A stretch of 63,892 bases of DNA from DASZMJ01 sp035551935. GTDB taxonomy: Bacteria > Planctomycetota > Planctomycetia > Isosphaerales > Isosphaeraceae. Shown here piece by piece: positions 10,001 to 17,465 of the stretch (position 1 is the first letter of the stretch; each line of letters starts with the position of its first letter). The notes below the pieces were generated by a model that was not told the DNA's origin, made no database searches, and saw only the letters and a program-made list of their open reading frames with translations. The stretch covers positions 1-63,892 of the forward strand of contig DASZMJ010000650.1 in assembly GCA_035551935.1 (NCBI GenBank), read 5' to 3'. The translations under genes were made by a program, and so were the position numbers.

Positions 10001-11249
10001 ATTGCGCGGGCTCTTCCTGTTGGCGAGGGGAGCGGCCGACGACCTCGAACGCTCGGCGAAGGCCGGCGGCGCGGCCCTGATCGCGGCGACGGCCCTGGGG
10101 GGCACATTCGCCAGCGTCGAGCCGCCGGCCGAGTTCTTCCCCGGCCACGGCGGGATCGCCGGCCTCGCGAAGACGATCTCGCGCGAGTGGCCCGAGGTCC
10201 GCACCCGCGTGGTCGACTTCGACCCGACCGCCGACGTCGAGGTCCTCGCCGCGGCCCTGGTGCAGGAGATCTTCGCCGACGACGACCGCGCCGAGGTCGG
10301 CTATCACCGGGGCCGGCGCGTGGCCCTGGAGGCGGTCGCGGCCCCACTGCCGGAGTCGGGGGCGGCGGGGATCGTCCTGGAGCCCGGCGAGCCGGTGCTC
10401 GTCACCGGCGGCGCGCGCGGGATCACCGCGGCCGTCGCGCTCGACCTGGCCCGGCGTTGGCGGCCGACGCTGCTCCTGGTCGGCACCAGCCCACCCCCCG
10501 CCGAGGCCGAGGACCCGGCGACGGCCGGCCTCGACTCGGCCGCCGACCTGAAGGCCGCGATCCACGACCGCCTCCGCCGCGACGGCCGCGACGGCGGCCC
10601 GGCCGAGGTCGAGCTGGCCTACCAGGCCCTCCGCCGCGAGCGGGAGATCCGCGCCAACCTCCGGGCCCTCCGCGAGGCCGGCGCGGTCGTCGAGTACGCC
10701 CGGGCCGACGTCCGCGACGCCGACGCCATCGGCCGGATTCTCGCCGACTGGCACGACCGCTTCGGCCCGCCCGTCGGCCTGATCCACGGCGCCGGCATGA
10801 TCCAGGACAAGCTCCTGCGCGACAAGACCCCCGAGTCATTCGACCGCGTCCTCGGCACGAAGGTCGAAGGGGCGTTGACGCTGGCGCGGCTGCTCCGGCC
10901 GGAGGCGTTACGGTTCACCGCGTTCTTCTCGTCGGTCGCCGGCCGGTTCGGCAACCGCGGGCAGGGGGACTACGCCGCCGCGAACGAGGCGCTCAACAAG
11001 CTGGCCCTCTGGCTCGACCGCCGCCGGCCCGGCCGCGTCGTGTCGATGCTCTGGGGCCCGTGGTCGGGCGTCGGCATGGTCTCCGAGCTCGAGGGCCACC
11101 TCGGCCGCCGCGGCCTCGGCATGATCCCCCCCCGCCTCGGCGCCCCCCGGTTCGCCGACGAGCTGGCCCGCGGCCCCAAAGGCGCCGTCGAGGTCCTCGT
11201 CGCCGGCGAACTCGGGCCACTGGAGCGCCCGGAGCAGCGACAGTATTAA
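4077..11249 (+). CDS. PUFA-synthase-like type I polyketide synthase: NPD-NPD-KS-AT-ACP-KR
   Basis: A 2390-residue megasynthase. Residues 1 to about 620 are two nitronate-monooxygenase-like (PfaD-type enoyl reductase) units: the first has AGGYGG (Tyr139 where the catalytic His is expected), the second has CGGHVG with His455. A ketosynthase spans about 678-1125 with Cys874 (DAACGSS), His1009 (EAHGTGT) and His1049 (SIGHTK), all intact. An acyltransferase spans about 1245-1575 (Ser1349 in GHSFGE), a single ACP about 1745-1820 (Ser1781 in LGIDSIKR), and a ketoreductase from about 1880 to the end (VLVTGGARGI; Ser2286, Tyr2299 in GDYAAAN). The domain order resembles PfaA and cyanobacterial heterocyst-glycolipid synthases, but with the PfaD-like part fused in front and only one ACP. 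It probably builds a fatty-acid-like chain iteratively with the next gene. Product unknown. Confidence 0.93.
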   Translation: MSRQLPRVLALSPSVPGDPRFLVAACRAGALGLADAGEEADFEAVRTVLDRAGRFSAGPFGLRASSAALTPGRLGRLPASVRFIVGLEPEDGDWSGVLARIEASGRRFVAEVGSLRSARAAARAGGSALILAGHEAGGYGGEESSFILTQRILAEVSKSVWVRGGVGPRVASACAAAGAAGVVLDGALLLARESPLPDPIRSRLERWDGGETTALRLGDGRSFRVHAPPGSPLLSRLRVAAAEGRAAWDVVAVSDVGWSAERAWPAGQDAALAAPLAARFVTVGGIVQAVERAMDEGPRLASSCRPFVEGSPLARSHRTRYPIVQGPMTRVSDTVPFAMAVADGGALPFLALALLRGADLQALLADAAARLGDRPWGVGILGFVPPELRREQIAAIRAARPRFALIAGGRPDQATELEREEIATYLHIPSPGLLRRALDDGARRFVLEGRECGGHVGPRSSFVLWEQAVATVLESLDRGLPAEEVHVLFAGGIHDARSSAMVAALASPLAARGVRLGVLLGTAYVFTEEAVATGAIVPGFQEEALRCGRTVLLETGPGHEIRVSPSPFVADFDRERVRLQAEGRPAEEVRAELEALNAGRLRVAAKGVDRAEGAGSPLVAVAPEDQKARGIYMLGQLAALRDRVTTIAGLHAEVADGGAAWLDRLAIVEDPKAMESRPADVAIVGMAAILPGAADVRTFWANTLRGFDAITEVPAGRWDWRLYYDPDPKAPDKITSKWGGFLPEVPFDPLRYGMPPTSLPSIEPMQLLTLEVARAAIEDAGYRDRPFPRDRTAVVLGAGGGAAQLAMGYAFRSYLPLLDTAIPGGGRAALERCGATLPEWTEDSFPGILLNVAAGRVANRLDLGGANYTVDAACGSSLAAASLAVRELESGAADMVVLGGADTVQNPFTYLAFSKTHAFSPRGRCRPFDASADGIVISEGIAAVVLKRLADAERDGDRIYAVIKGLGASSDGRAKGLTAPRPEGQVRALERAYARSGIDPSTVGYVEAHGTGTAAGDLAEVEALAAVFGAAGAAGGACAIGSVKSSIGHTKCAAGLAGLINAALALYHEVLPPTIGVNTLNPRARIDSFPFFVNTTSRPWLHAHTDRPRRAGVSAFGFGGTNFHAVLEAYDRDPSPRAPAVRDLPAELFAWRAADRARLLRDLDRLAAAHDAGARPALPDLAHAINEAALALDPERHPATLAIVATSLPDLIEKVARARAAIARGVVSWGDPSGNDFAEGSELAGARVAFLFPGQGAQYVEMLADLAMIFPEVRRGFEAIDAALIALGRRPVGSIVFPPPAFDEEGRRRRRTALVATEVAQPAMAGASLGMLHLLDSLGLKPDLAAGHSFGELVALRAAGVFSDRALAELAEARGRFLLDAVGEEPGTMAAVAAGIDRVRDVLDGEPDVAAVNFNGPNQTVISGPRAAVVRAISRAEALGLRAQALPVACAFHSPLVAGAREPLAHLAARLGPKAPRLPVYSNVTAAPYPADPDAIAANLGEHVVRPVRFAEMIEALHADGARVFLEVGPGSTLTPLVAAILGGRPHLALATDRVGGPSWPAMLRSLGRLFVAGIPTRLDRLTEGRAARRLDLDQLVRGDDPLPASAWLVDGARARPAFGAEPPVFGCGPALPIPAATAEPLASPSRNGHAEPDAIASRRPIDPAATRIVESFQDTMREFLDVQRATMLEYLGARKAEAPGPDLDRRNGAPHVPRPSTNGHRPPAAEPVAVAKPTSAPKAPATDRASVAERLLRIVQERTGYPAETLRLDLDLEADLGIDSIKRVEILGSLRDALPALGLAADSEAMDALNRARTLAAIVDRVGTIARNGHPSGELPDVPPAVGPQGPSATAVASEPAAEVRRLVIEAVDAPRPATKARLAAGGIVLVTDDGRGIARAVAADLKALGQSVIRVRHGVSSGDVEGVNLTSEAAVSALLERLRGRGPIAGIVHALPLRDAGPVGLDPSAWSARLGPELRGLFLLARGAADDLERSAKAGGAALIAATALGGTFASVEPPAEFFPGHGGIAGLAKTISREWPEVRTRVVDFDPTADVEVLAAALVQEIFADDDRAEVGYHRGRRVALEAVAAPLPESGAAGIVLEPGEPVLVTGGARGITAAVALDLARRWRPTLLLVGTSPPPAEAEDPATAGLDSAADLKAAIHDRLRRDGRDGGPAEVELAYQALRREREIRANLRALREAGAVVEYARADVRDADAIGRILADWHDRFGPPVGLIHGAGMIQDKLLRDKTPESFDRVLGTKVEGALTLARLLRPEALRFTAFFSSVAGRFGNRGQGDYAAANEALNKLALWLDRRRPGRVVSMLWGPWSGVGMVSELEGHLGRRGLGMIPPRLGAPRFADELARGPKGAVEVLVAGELGPLERPEQRQY

Positions 11250-11295
11250 TGATTTTAAATATGATCTATATTAATTTACATTATTATTTAATCCC
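11250..11295 (+). promoter_or_regulatory. AT-rich spacer between the two megasynthase genes
   Basis: 39 of these 46 bases are A or T, in striking contrast to the flanking GC-rich genes, and no Shine-Dalgarno sequence precedes the ATG at 11296. An unstructured AT-rich leader can support translation initiation without a Shine-Dalgarno, possibly through ribosomal protein S1. An internal promoter is the alternative: the tract contains several TATAAT-like hexamers. Confidence 0.4.
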
Positions 11296-14200
11296 ATGAG
11301 ATCGGCTACCTCCAACAAGCCCGCGCGGGTCGCGATCGTCGGGATGGCCTGTCGGCTCCCGGCGGGCGCCGACCTGGCCGCGTTCGCGGAGCGGGTGCTC
11401 CGCGGCGAGTCGGCCGGGGCCGAGGTCGTGCGCGACGGGGAAGGAGCGGGTGCGGCGTTTGCACGAGTGGTCGAGGCCGCGCTGCGAGACGCGGGGATCG
11501 TCGAGGATGTGCCGGAGGGCCGGCGGGTCGAGGTCGTCGTCGGCCGGACGAATGAGAATGGGCACGCCCCGACCGGGTTCATGACCGGGCACCATACGGC
11601 GACAATGGCTCGGGGCGTCCGGCACGAGGTCCGTGCCGGCGAGGCGTCGGGCCTGGTGGCGCTCGACGTGGGCTTCCGGGCGTTGGCTTCGCGGCGCGCC
11701 GACCTGGCGGTCGTCGGCGAGGTGGACGATGGCCCTGAGGGCGAGGCAATCGGCGTCATCGTCCTGGAACGGCTGGCTGACGCCGAGCGCGAAGGCGACC
11801 GGATCTATGCCGTCGTGCGGGGCGTCGCGTTCGGCGGCGGACGCCGGCGGGCCCGTGCAAGCCGGCGTGCCCAGAGGCTCGCGGGGGCCGATCCGGCGAC
11901 CGTCGGCTTGGCCATCGACCGTCGTCCGGGGATGGCCGGGATCATCGAGGCGGCCCTGGCCCTCCACCATCGGACCCTGCCGCCCGCCTCTCCGGGGACG
12001 GCCTCCCGGCCCTGGGTCCACGGCGATTTGAGGCAGCCGAGGCGGGCGGGCGTCGGCGCCACCGCCGGGGATCTCGCGGCCTATACCCTCCTCGAAGGCC
12101 ACGCAACCTCCGCCCGTCCGGACGCGCCGGGCGTGCTCACGAGCTGGGAGACCGAGGCGATCTTGCTCGGTGCGCCCGACCGCACCTCGTGGCTGAAGAT
12201 CGCGCGGGCGCTGTTCGACTGGCTCGAGAGCGACCCGGACGTCCCGCTGAAGGACGTCGCGTTCACCCTCAACACCAGCCAGCCGTACTATCCGTTCCGC
12301 GTCGGCTTGGTCGTCGGATCGCTCGCCGATTTGAAGGAACGAATCGGCTCGTTGTTGGGCCGGCTCGCCGACCCCGAGTGCCGGTCCATCCGCGACGCGC
12401 GCGGGACGTACTTCCGCGAGGAGCCGCTGGCCGGCCGGCGGCGGCTGGCGTTTCTCTTCCCGGGCGAGGGGTCGCAGTATCCGGGGATGCTGGCCGACCT
12501 CTGCCCGCATTTCCCCGAGGTCTCCGCGCTGTTCGACACCGCCGACCGCGTGGCCCGCGAGCGCGGGCTGTCGCGGCTGCCGAGCGAGGCCCTCTTCGGC
12601 GGCGGGGGCGAGCCGGACCTCTGGTCGGTCGAGCTGGCGATCAACGTCGTCCTCTCGGCGCAATGGGCCCTCTATCAACTGCTCCTACGACTCGGCATCC
12701 GCCCCGACGTGGTCGCCGGCCACAGCAGCGGCGAGTTCCTCGCGCTGGCCGCGGCCGGTGCGTTGCGGATCGACCGCACGTTCGAGGACCGGATCGGCGA
12801 CCTCGGCGCCGTCTTCGAGCGGCTCGAGGCCGACGGCGCCCTGCCCGTCGCCCGGCTGGTCGCCGTCGCGGCCGACCGCGATCGGGTCGAGGCGGCGTGC
12901 CGCGAGGCCGGCGGGGCGGCCCGGATCGCGATGGACAATTGCCCGCATCAGGTCGTCGTCGCCGGCGCGCCGGCGGACGTCGACGGCCTGGTCGCGAGGT
13001 TGAGGGGGCAGGGGGTCGTCTTCGAGCCCTTGCCGTTCGAGCGGGCGTATCACACGCCCGAATTCGCGCCGGCGCTCGGGCCGGTGCGCGAGTTCCTGGC
13101 GTCGTTCCCGATCGAGCGGCCGGTCGTGCCGATCTACTCGTGCGCCGTCGCCGGCCGCGTGCCCGACGACCCCGCCACGGTCCGCGCGCTGGCGGTCGAG
13201 CAGTGGGCGCGGCCCGTGGAGTTCCGCTCGACGGTCGAGGCGTTGTACGCCGACGGCGTCCGGCTGTTCGTCGAGGTCGGGGCGCGCGGCAACCTGACCG
13301 GCTTCGTCGAGGACACCCTCCGCGGCCGGCCCCAGTTCGCCGTCGCCGCGAACCTGCCGCGGCGGTCGGGCCTGACCCAGATCAACCACCTCGTCGCCGC
13401 ACTCTTCGCCCACGGAGTGCCCGTCGTCCCCGATCACCTCTACGCCCGCCGCCGCCCCTCGCGCGTCGACTTCGCCGCCGATCCGGGGCCGAAACCACGG
13501 GATCGATCCAGGATCAGCATCAATGGTTTTCATAAAAATGAGAAAATAAGTGATTCGCTCGTGATTCACGAGTCGGCCCGAGTCGTCGATTCGATCGGTG
13601 TCGACCTCGCCCCTGTGATCGCCGAGGCGGACGGGGCCATCCTCTCCTACTTGCGGACGATGGACGTTTTCCTCGCGACCCAGCGCGAGGTGATGACGGC
13701 GTACCTCGCCGCCACCGCGATCGAGCCGGCCTTCGACCCGGTCACGGGCGGCGAGGAGCCCGGACCGGCTCCAGACGATGTCGAGTCGATCGAGCCCGGC
13801 CCGTGGCTCGGCGCCATCGAGCGGCTCGAGCCCGGTCGCGAGCTGGTCGCGGTGCGCCGGCTCGACGCGCGCGACGACCCCGTGGCCGAGAACCACACCC
13901 TCGGCGGCCGTCGCGTCTCGGCGCTCGACCCGGGCCGCAAGGGGCTGCCGGTCGTGCCGTTCGCCGTCATGGCCGAGATGCTCGCCGAAGCCGCGGCCCC
14001 GCTGGCGATCGGCAAGGTGCTCGTCGCCCTGCGGGACGTCCGGGCCCATCGCTGGATCAAGTACGAGGAGCAGCCCGTCGCGCTCGAGATCCGCGCCCGG
14101 TCCATCTCGAACGAGCCCGACGCGTTCCGGGTCCAGGTCTTCAATCGGGGCACTCCATCAGCTCCCCGAGATCCGGCGGAGGGCCCGGTCGTCGAAGGGG

Positions 14201-15480
14201 TCGTGGCCTTCGCCGAGTCCCGTCCGGAGGCGCCGCCGGCGCCGAGCTTCGTGCTCGCCGACCCGGGCCCGTGCCGGTTCACGGCCGAGGGGCTCTACCG
14301 CGACCAGTGGCTCTTCCACGGGCCGCCGTTCCGTGCGCTCGTCCGCGTCGGCGCATCGTCTCCCGATGGGATCGAGGGGGCGTTGCGTGTCCTCCCCGCC
14401 TCGGGCCTGCTCAAGCCGGGGAAGGGGGCCGGGTTGCATATCGACCCAATCGCGCTCGATGTCTTCACGCACCTGCTCGGCTGCTGGGGCCTGGACAAGT
14501 TGACCGACGGGGACGTGATCTTCCCGCTCGCGATGGGCGAGCTGGCGATCTTCGCCCCCGACCCGCCCGAGGGGTCGGAGGTCGCGTGCCGCATCCGCAT
14601 CGAGGCCGTCGAGCGCCACCGCGTTCGGGTCGCGGCCGACCTCGTCACTCCCGCGGGCCGAGTCTGGATGCGTCTGTCGGGCTGGGAGGACTGGCGGTTC
14701 TACTGGCCGAACCGCTACCGCGACGTCTTCCGCGCCCCGGACCGCGTCCTCGTCGGCGAGCCCTTGCCGACGCCCGAAGGCCTCTGCGCCGTCTGGCTCG
14801 AGCCCCCGGCCGACATGTCCAAGCCGGTCTGGCGCGACGTGCTCGAATGGGTCCAGCTCGGTCCGGACGAGCGCGCGGCCTTGCTCGCGACCGACGGCGA
14901 CGAGTCGTCGCGGACCCTCCGCCTCTGGGGCCGGATCGCCGCCAAGGAGGCCGTGCGCCGGCTCTGGCTCGCCCGAGGCGACGCCCCCTGCTACCCGGCC
15001 GACCTCGTGGTGGAGCACGACGATCGCGACCGGCCGCGCCTCCGTTCGCTCCTCCCTCCTCAGCCCGACGCGATGCCCGCCATCTCGATCGCGACCGCCG
15101 GCTGCGTCGCCGTCGCCCTCGCCTCGGCCGACCCGACGGCCCGCGTCGGGATCGCCGTCGAGCGCGTTACCCCGCGGGGACCGGATTTCGAGCACGCCAC
15201 GTTCGCCGACTCCGAGCGGCTCCTGCTCGGTCGCTTGCCCGATCGCGAGGGATGGGTGGCGCGGCTGCGGTGCGCCCGGACGGCGGCGGCGAAGGCATTC
15301 GGCCTCGACCCCCGCGACGGGCCCGGCCGGCCGACGGCGCTCGACGTCGACGCGGCGACGGGCATCGTGACGGTGGGACCCGGCCCGACATCGGCCGGCG
15401 CCGGAGCCCAGGTTATTTCAATTCGAAAAAATGATTATGCGATCGCATGGACCCGTGGGGAAAGGAATCGTCCTCGATGA
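11296..15480 (+). CDS. PUFA-synthase-like second subunit: inactive KS-AT-DH-degenerate PPTase
   Basis: A 1394-residue partner of the preceding synthase. Residues about 10-270 are a shortened ketosynthase: VAIVGMACRLP, VIVLERLADAEREGDRIYAV and RPWVHGD are recognisable, but the nucleophile position (DAACGSS in the first subunit) reads RAGEASG, so Cys is Glu, and the segment carrying both catalytic His is missing. An acyltransferase follows (about 380-700, Ser477 in GHSSGE). Then comes a linker with a paralogue of the pre-ACP segment of subunit 1 (MDVFLATQREVMTAYL) but no ACP, then a double-hotdog dehydratase (about 850-1150, His867 in NHTLGG, Asp1050/Asp1055 in IDPIALD). The last 110 residues look like a Sfp-type phosphopantetheinyl transferase with VGIAVE for VGIDVE and RCARTA for WCAKEA. 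It probably supplies dehydration, with the KS remnant acting as a chain-length-factor-like scaffold. Its stop overlaps the next start (ATGA). Confidence 0.88.
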   Translation: MRSATSNKPARVAIVGMACRLPAGADLAAFAERVLRGESAGAEVVRDGEGAGAAFARVVEAALRDAGIVEDVPEGRRVEVVVGRTNENGHAPTGFMTGHHTATMARGVRHEVRAGEASGLVALDVGFRALASRRADLAVVGEVDDGPEGEAIGVIVLERLADAEREGDRIYAVVRGVAFGGGRRRARASRRAQRLAGADPATVGLAIDRRPGMAGIIEAALALHHRTLPPASPGTASRPWVHGDLRQPRRAGVGATAGDLAAYTLLEGHATSARPDAPGVLTSWETEAILLGAPDRTSWLKIARALFDWLESDPDVPLKDVAFTLNTSQPYYPFRVGLVVGSLADLKERIGSLLGRLADPECRSIRDARGTYFREEPLAGRRRLAFLFPGEGSQYPGMLADLCPHFPEVSALFDTADRVARERGLSRLPSEALFGGGGEPDLWSVELAINVVLSAQWALYQLLLRLGIRPDVVAGHSSGEFLALAAAGALRIDRTFEDRIGDLGAVFERLEADGALPVARLVAVAADRDRVEAACREAGGAARIAMDNCPHQVVVAGAPADVDGLVARLRGQGVVFEPLPFERAYHTPEFAPALGPVREFLASFPIERPVVPIYSCAVAGRVPDDPATVRALAVEQWARPVEFRSTVEALYADGVRLFVEVGARGNLTGFVEDTLRGRPQFAVAANLPRRSGLTQINHLVAALFAHGVPVVPDHLYARRRPSRVDFAADPGPKPRDRSRISINGFHKNEKISDSLVIHESARVVDSIGVDLAPVIAEADGAILSYLRTMDVFLATQREVMTAYLAATAIEPAFDPVTGGEEPGPAPDDVESIEPGPWLGAIERLEPGRELVAVRRLDARDDPVAENHTLGGRRVSALDPGRKGLPVVPFAVMAEMLAEAAAPLAIGKVLVALRDVRAHRWIKYEEQPVALEIRARSISNEPDAFRVQVFNRGTPSAPRDPAEGPVVEGVVAFAESRPEAPPAPSFVLADPGPCRFTAEGLYRDQWLFHGPPFRALVRVGASSPDGIEGALRVLPASGLLKPGKGAGLHIDPIALDVFTHLLGCWGLDKLTDGDVIFPLAMGELAIFAPDPPEGSEVACRIRIEAVERHRVRVAADLVTPAGRVWMRLSGWEDWRFYWPNRYRDVFRAPDRVLVGEPLPTPEGLCAVWLEPPADMSKPVWRDVLEWVQLGPDERAALLATDGDESSRTLRLWGRIAAKEAVRRLWLARGDAPCYPADLVVEHDDRDRPRLRSLLPPQPDAMPAISIATAGCVAVALASADPTARVGIAVERVTPRGPDFEHATFADSERLLLGRLPDREGWVARLRCARTAAAKAFGLDPRDGPGRPTALDVDAATGIVTVGPGPTSAGAGAQVISIRKNDYAIAWTRGERNRPR

Positions 15481-15791
15481 AGACCCGCTCGCATGCCGAG
15501 CTCCTCGACGACCTCGCGCGAATCCTGGCGGAGTTCCAGGGGCGCGAGTATTCCGGCCCGATCGGCGCGGGGACGAGGTTCTTCGCCGACCTGGGACTGG
15601 CGTCGATCGACGCGGTGGTGCTCGGCGAGCAGCTCCAACGTCGCTACGGCCGCCCCTTGCCCTTCGGCGAGCTGATGGCGGAGCTCGGCCGCCGGGCCGA
15701 CCGCGATTTGACCCTCGGCGAGCTCGCGGCCTTCCTCGAGCGGAGCCTGGCCGTGCCGGGCGAAGCCGACCGGAATCGAGTGGACGCGTGA
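15477..15791 (+). CDS. stand-alone acyl carrier protein of the lipid-synthase operon
   Basis: A 104-residue carrier protein with the pantetheine attachment motif DLGLASIDAV, Ser43. The start at 15477 overlaps the upstream stop (ATGA) and has GGAAAGGA about ten bases before it; the same frame is open further upstream but only over the neighbouring gene. It is longer than a standard ACP by an N-terminal helix and an extended C-terminal helix (TLGELAAFLERS). Since the second megasynthase has AT and DH but no ACP, this protein may serve as its carrier; that is inference from order and coupling. The PPTase-like tail of the preceding protein lies directly upstream of it. Confidence 0.88.
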   Translation: MKTRSHAELLDDLARILAEFQGREYSGPIGAGTRFFADLGLASIDAVVLGEQLQRRYGRPLPFGELMAELGRRADRDLTLGELAAFLERSLAVPGEADRNRVDA

Positions 15792-15792
15792 C

Positions 15793-16623
15793 ATGCCTTT
15801 CCATGAGATTCAGAACATCCGGTTCCACGTCCAGCAGTCCGGCGCAGGGCCCGACGTGGTGCTGGTGCACGGGGTGACGGGGGACCTGTCGATCTGGTTC
15901 CTCTGCGGGGCGATGGCGCGGCTGGGGGCGTCGCGGCGGGCGACGGCGTACGACCTCCGCGGCCACGGCTACAGCGACGTGCCGCCGGTCGGCTACACGT
16001 CGGCCGACCACGCCGCGGACCTGATCGCCCTGATGGACGGCCTCGGCATCGACCGCGCCGACGTCGTCGGCCACAGCTTCGGCGCCGTGATCGCGTTGCA
16101 CGCGGCGGTCCTCGCCCCCGACCGCGTCGGCGCCGTCGTGCTCTCCGACCCATACTTCCCCGCCTTGCGGCACCTCGAGGACGCGAGCCGCTGGGGGCAC
16201 TGGGAGGCGTTCCGGGCCGAGGCGCTCGACGCGGGCGTCACGCTCTCGGACGAGCACTGGTACGATCTCGGCCGGTTCTTCGACCAGGTCCTCCACCTCG
16301 ACGACGACGGCCTGCGCAAGTTCCGCCACGCCGTCGGCCTGCCCGCGATGGACCGGTTGCTCCGGCTCGGCGCCACGACCTGCGGCGCCGACACGAAGGC
16401 CGAGGCCGGCCTGACCGCCGACCTCATCGCGTCGGTCACGCACCCCGTCCTCGCCCTCTACGGCGAGCACTCGCCGTTCCTCGCCACCGCCCGGTACCTC
16501 GCCGATCACCTGCCTCATTGCCGCCGCGCCCTCGTCGCCGGCGCCAAGCATCGCGCGCCCGAGGAGAATCCCGCGGAGTTCGTCCGGATCGTGGAGGAGT
16601 TCCTCGATTCCGCGCGGCCATGA
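15793..16623 (+). CDS. alpha/beta-hydrolase, candidate chain-release thioesterase
   Basis: A 276-residue alpha/beta-hydrolase fold protein. The oxyanion loop VLVHGVTGD, the RGHGYSD turn, the nucleophile elbow GHSFGA (Ser95), and a C-terminal GAKHRAPEENP carrying the catalytic His are all present. The acid is probably in the LALYGEHSPF strand, where Glu takes the place usually held by Asp. Only one base separates its ATG from the stop of the ACP gene, so the two are likely coupled. In this context hydrolysis or transfer of the acyl chain from the ACP is the most economical role. A generic esterase is the alternative. No signal peptide, so cytoplasmic. Confidence 0.88.
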   Translation: MPFHEIQNIRFHVQQSGAGPDVVLVHGVTGDLSIWFLCGAMARLGASRRATAYDLRGHGYSDVPPVGYTSADHAADLIALMDGLGIDRADVVGHSFGAVIALHAAVLAPDRVGAVVLSDPYFPALRHLEDASRWGHWEAFRAEALDAGVTLSDEHWYDLGRFFDQVLHLDDDGLRKFRHAVGLPAMDRLLRLGATTCGADTKAEAGLTADLIASVTHPVLALYGEHSPFLATARYLADHLPHCRRALVAGAKHRAPEENPAEFVRIVEEFLDSARP

Positions 16624-16654
16624 ATCGGTCATCCGCCATCTGACATTCCGAACC

Positions 16655-17458
16655 ATGAGCATTTTCCGGAGAAAGACGGTGAGATCCGCCGATCGCCCGA
16701 CCGTGCTCCTGACCGGCGCCGCGCACGGGATCGGCCGCGCGACGGCGACAGAACTGGCCGGGAGGGGCTATCGCATGGCCTTGATCGACCGGGACGAGGG
16801 CCCGTTGGCCGAGCTGGCCGGGGAGCTCGGCCCGGGTGTGGCCGCGGAGGCGGCCGACGTCCGCGACAAGGTCGCGCTCGGGAGGGCGGTCGCGAACCTC
16901 GAGAGGCGATCAGGTCCGACGGGGGTCTTGATCGCCTGCGCCGGTGTCGGTGGGCTGTCGTCGGTCCTGGACCTGGACACGGCGGGCCTGCGGGCGATGC
17001 TCGAGGTCAACGTGCTCGGGGTCGCGCACACGATCGAGGCGGTCCTGCCCGGGATGATCGAGCGCCGGGCCGGGCACATCGTGGGCGTGTCGAGCGTGGC
17101 CGGCTATCGCGGCTTGCCGTGGATGCCGGGCTACTCGGCGTCGAAGGCCGCGTTGACGACGTACCTGGAGGGGTTGCGGCCGCCGCTGAAGCTGCGCGGG
17201 ATCACGGTCACGACCGCATTCCCCGGCTTCGTCCGAACGGCCTTGACCGCCGACACGCCGTTCCGTAGGCCGGTGACGATGCTCGAGCCGGCCGAGGCGG
17301 CGCGGTACCTCGTCCGGGCCGTCGAGCGCCGGCCGCGCGACCTCGTCTTCCCGGCCTCGGCGGCGATCGGCATGGGCTTCCTGCGGCGGTTGCCCTCGGC
17401 CGTCTTCGACTGGATGATGGATCGCGCCGGCCCGCGTGCGTTGTCGGCCGATTATTGA
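16655..17458 (+). CDS. short-chain dehydrogenase/reductase
   Basis: A 267-residue classical SDR with the NAD(P)-binding motif TGAAHGIG (residues 20-27), CAGVG, the catalytic Ser144/145 (VSSVAGY), and Tyr158-Lys162 (YSASK). The C-terminal part has the basic, amphipathic extension (FLRRLPSAVFDWMMDR) often seen in SDRs acting on membrane lipids. It lies 31 bases after the hydrolase gene and 7 bases before the first methyltransferase gene, so it belongs to the operon. It probably reduces or oxidises a carbonyl/hydroxyl on the synthase product after release. Cofactor preference is not safe to call. Confidence 0.9.
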   Translation: MSIFRRKTVRSADRPTVLLTGAAHGIGRATATELAGRGYRMALIDRDEGPLAELAGELGPGVAAEAADVRDKVALGRAVANLERRSGPTGVLIACAGVGGLSSVLDLDTAGLRAMLEVNVLGVAHTIEAVLPGMIERRAGHIVGVSSVAGYRGLPWMPGYSASKAALTTYLEGLRPPLKLRGITVTTAFPGFVRTALTADTPFRRPVTMLEPAEAARYLVRAVERRPRDLVFPASAAIGMGFLRRLPSAVFDWMMDRAGPRALSADY

Positions 17459-17465
17459 GGCTTCC

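Noticed and set aside
12120..13890. A hidden ACP in the second synthase between AT and DH
   Set aside because: No DSL/DSI-type serine motif with the surrounding helices occurs there; only the pre-ACP segment MDVFLATQREVMTAYL is present.
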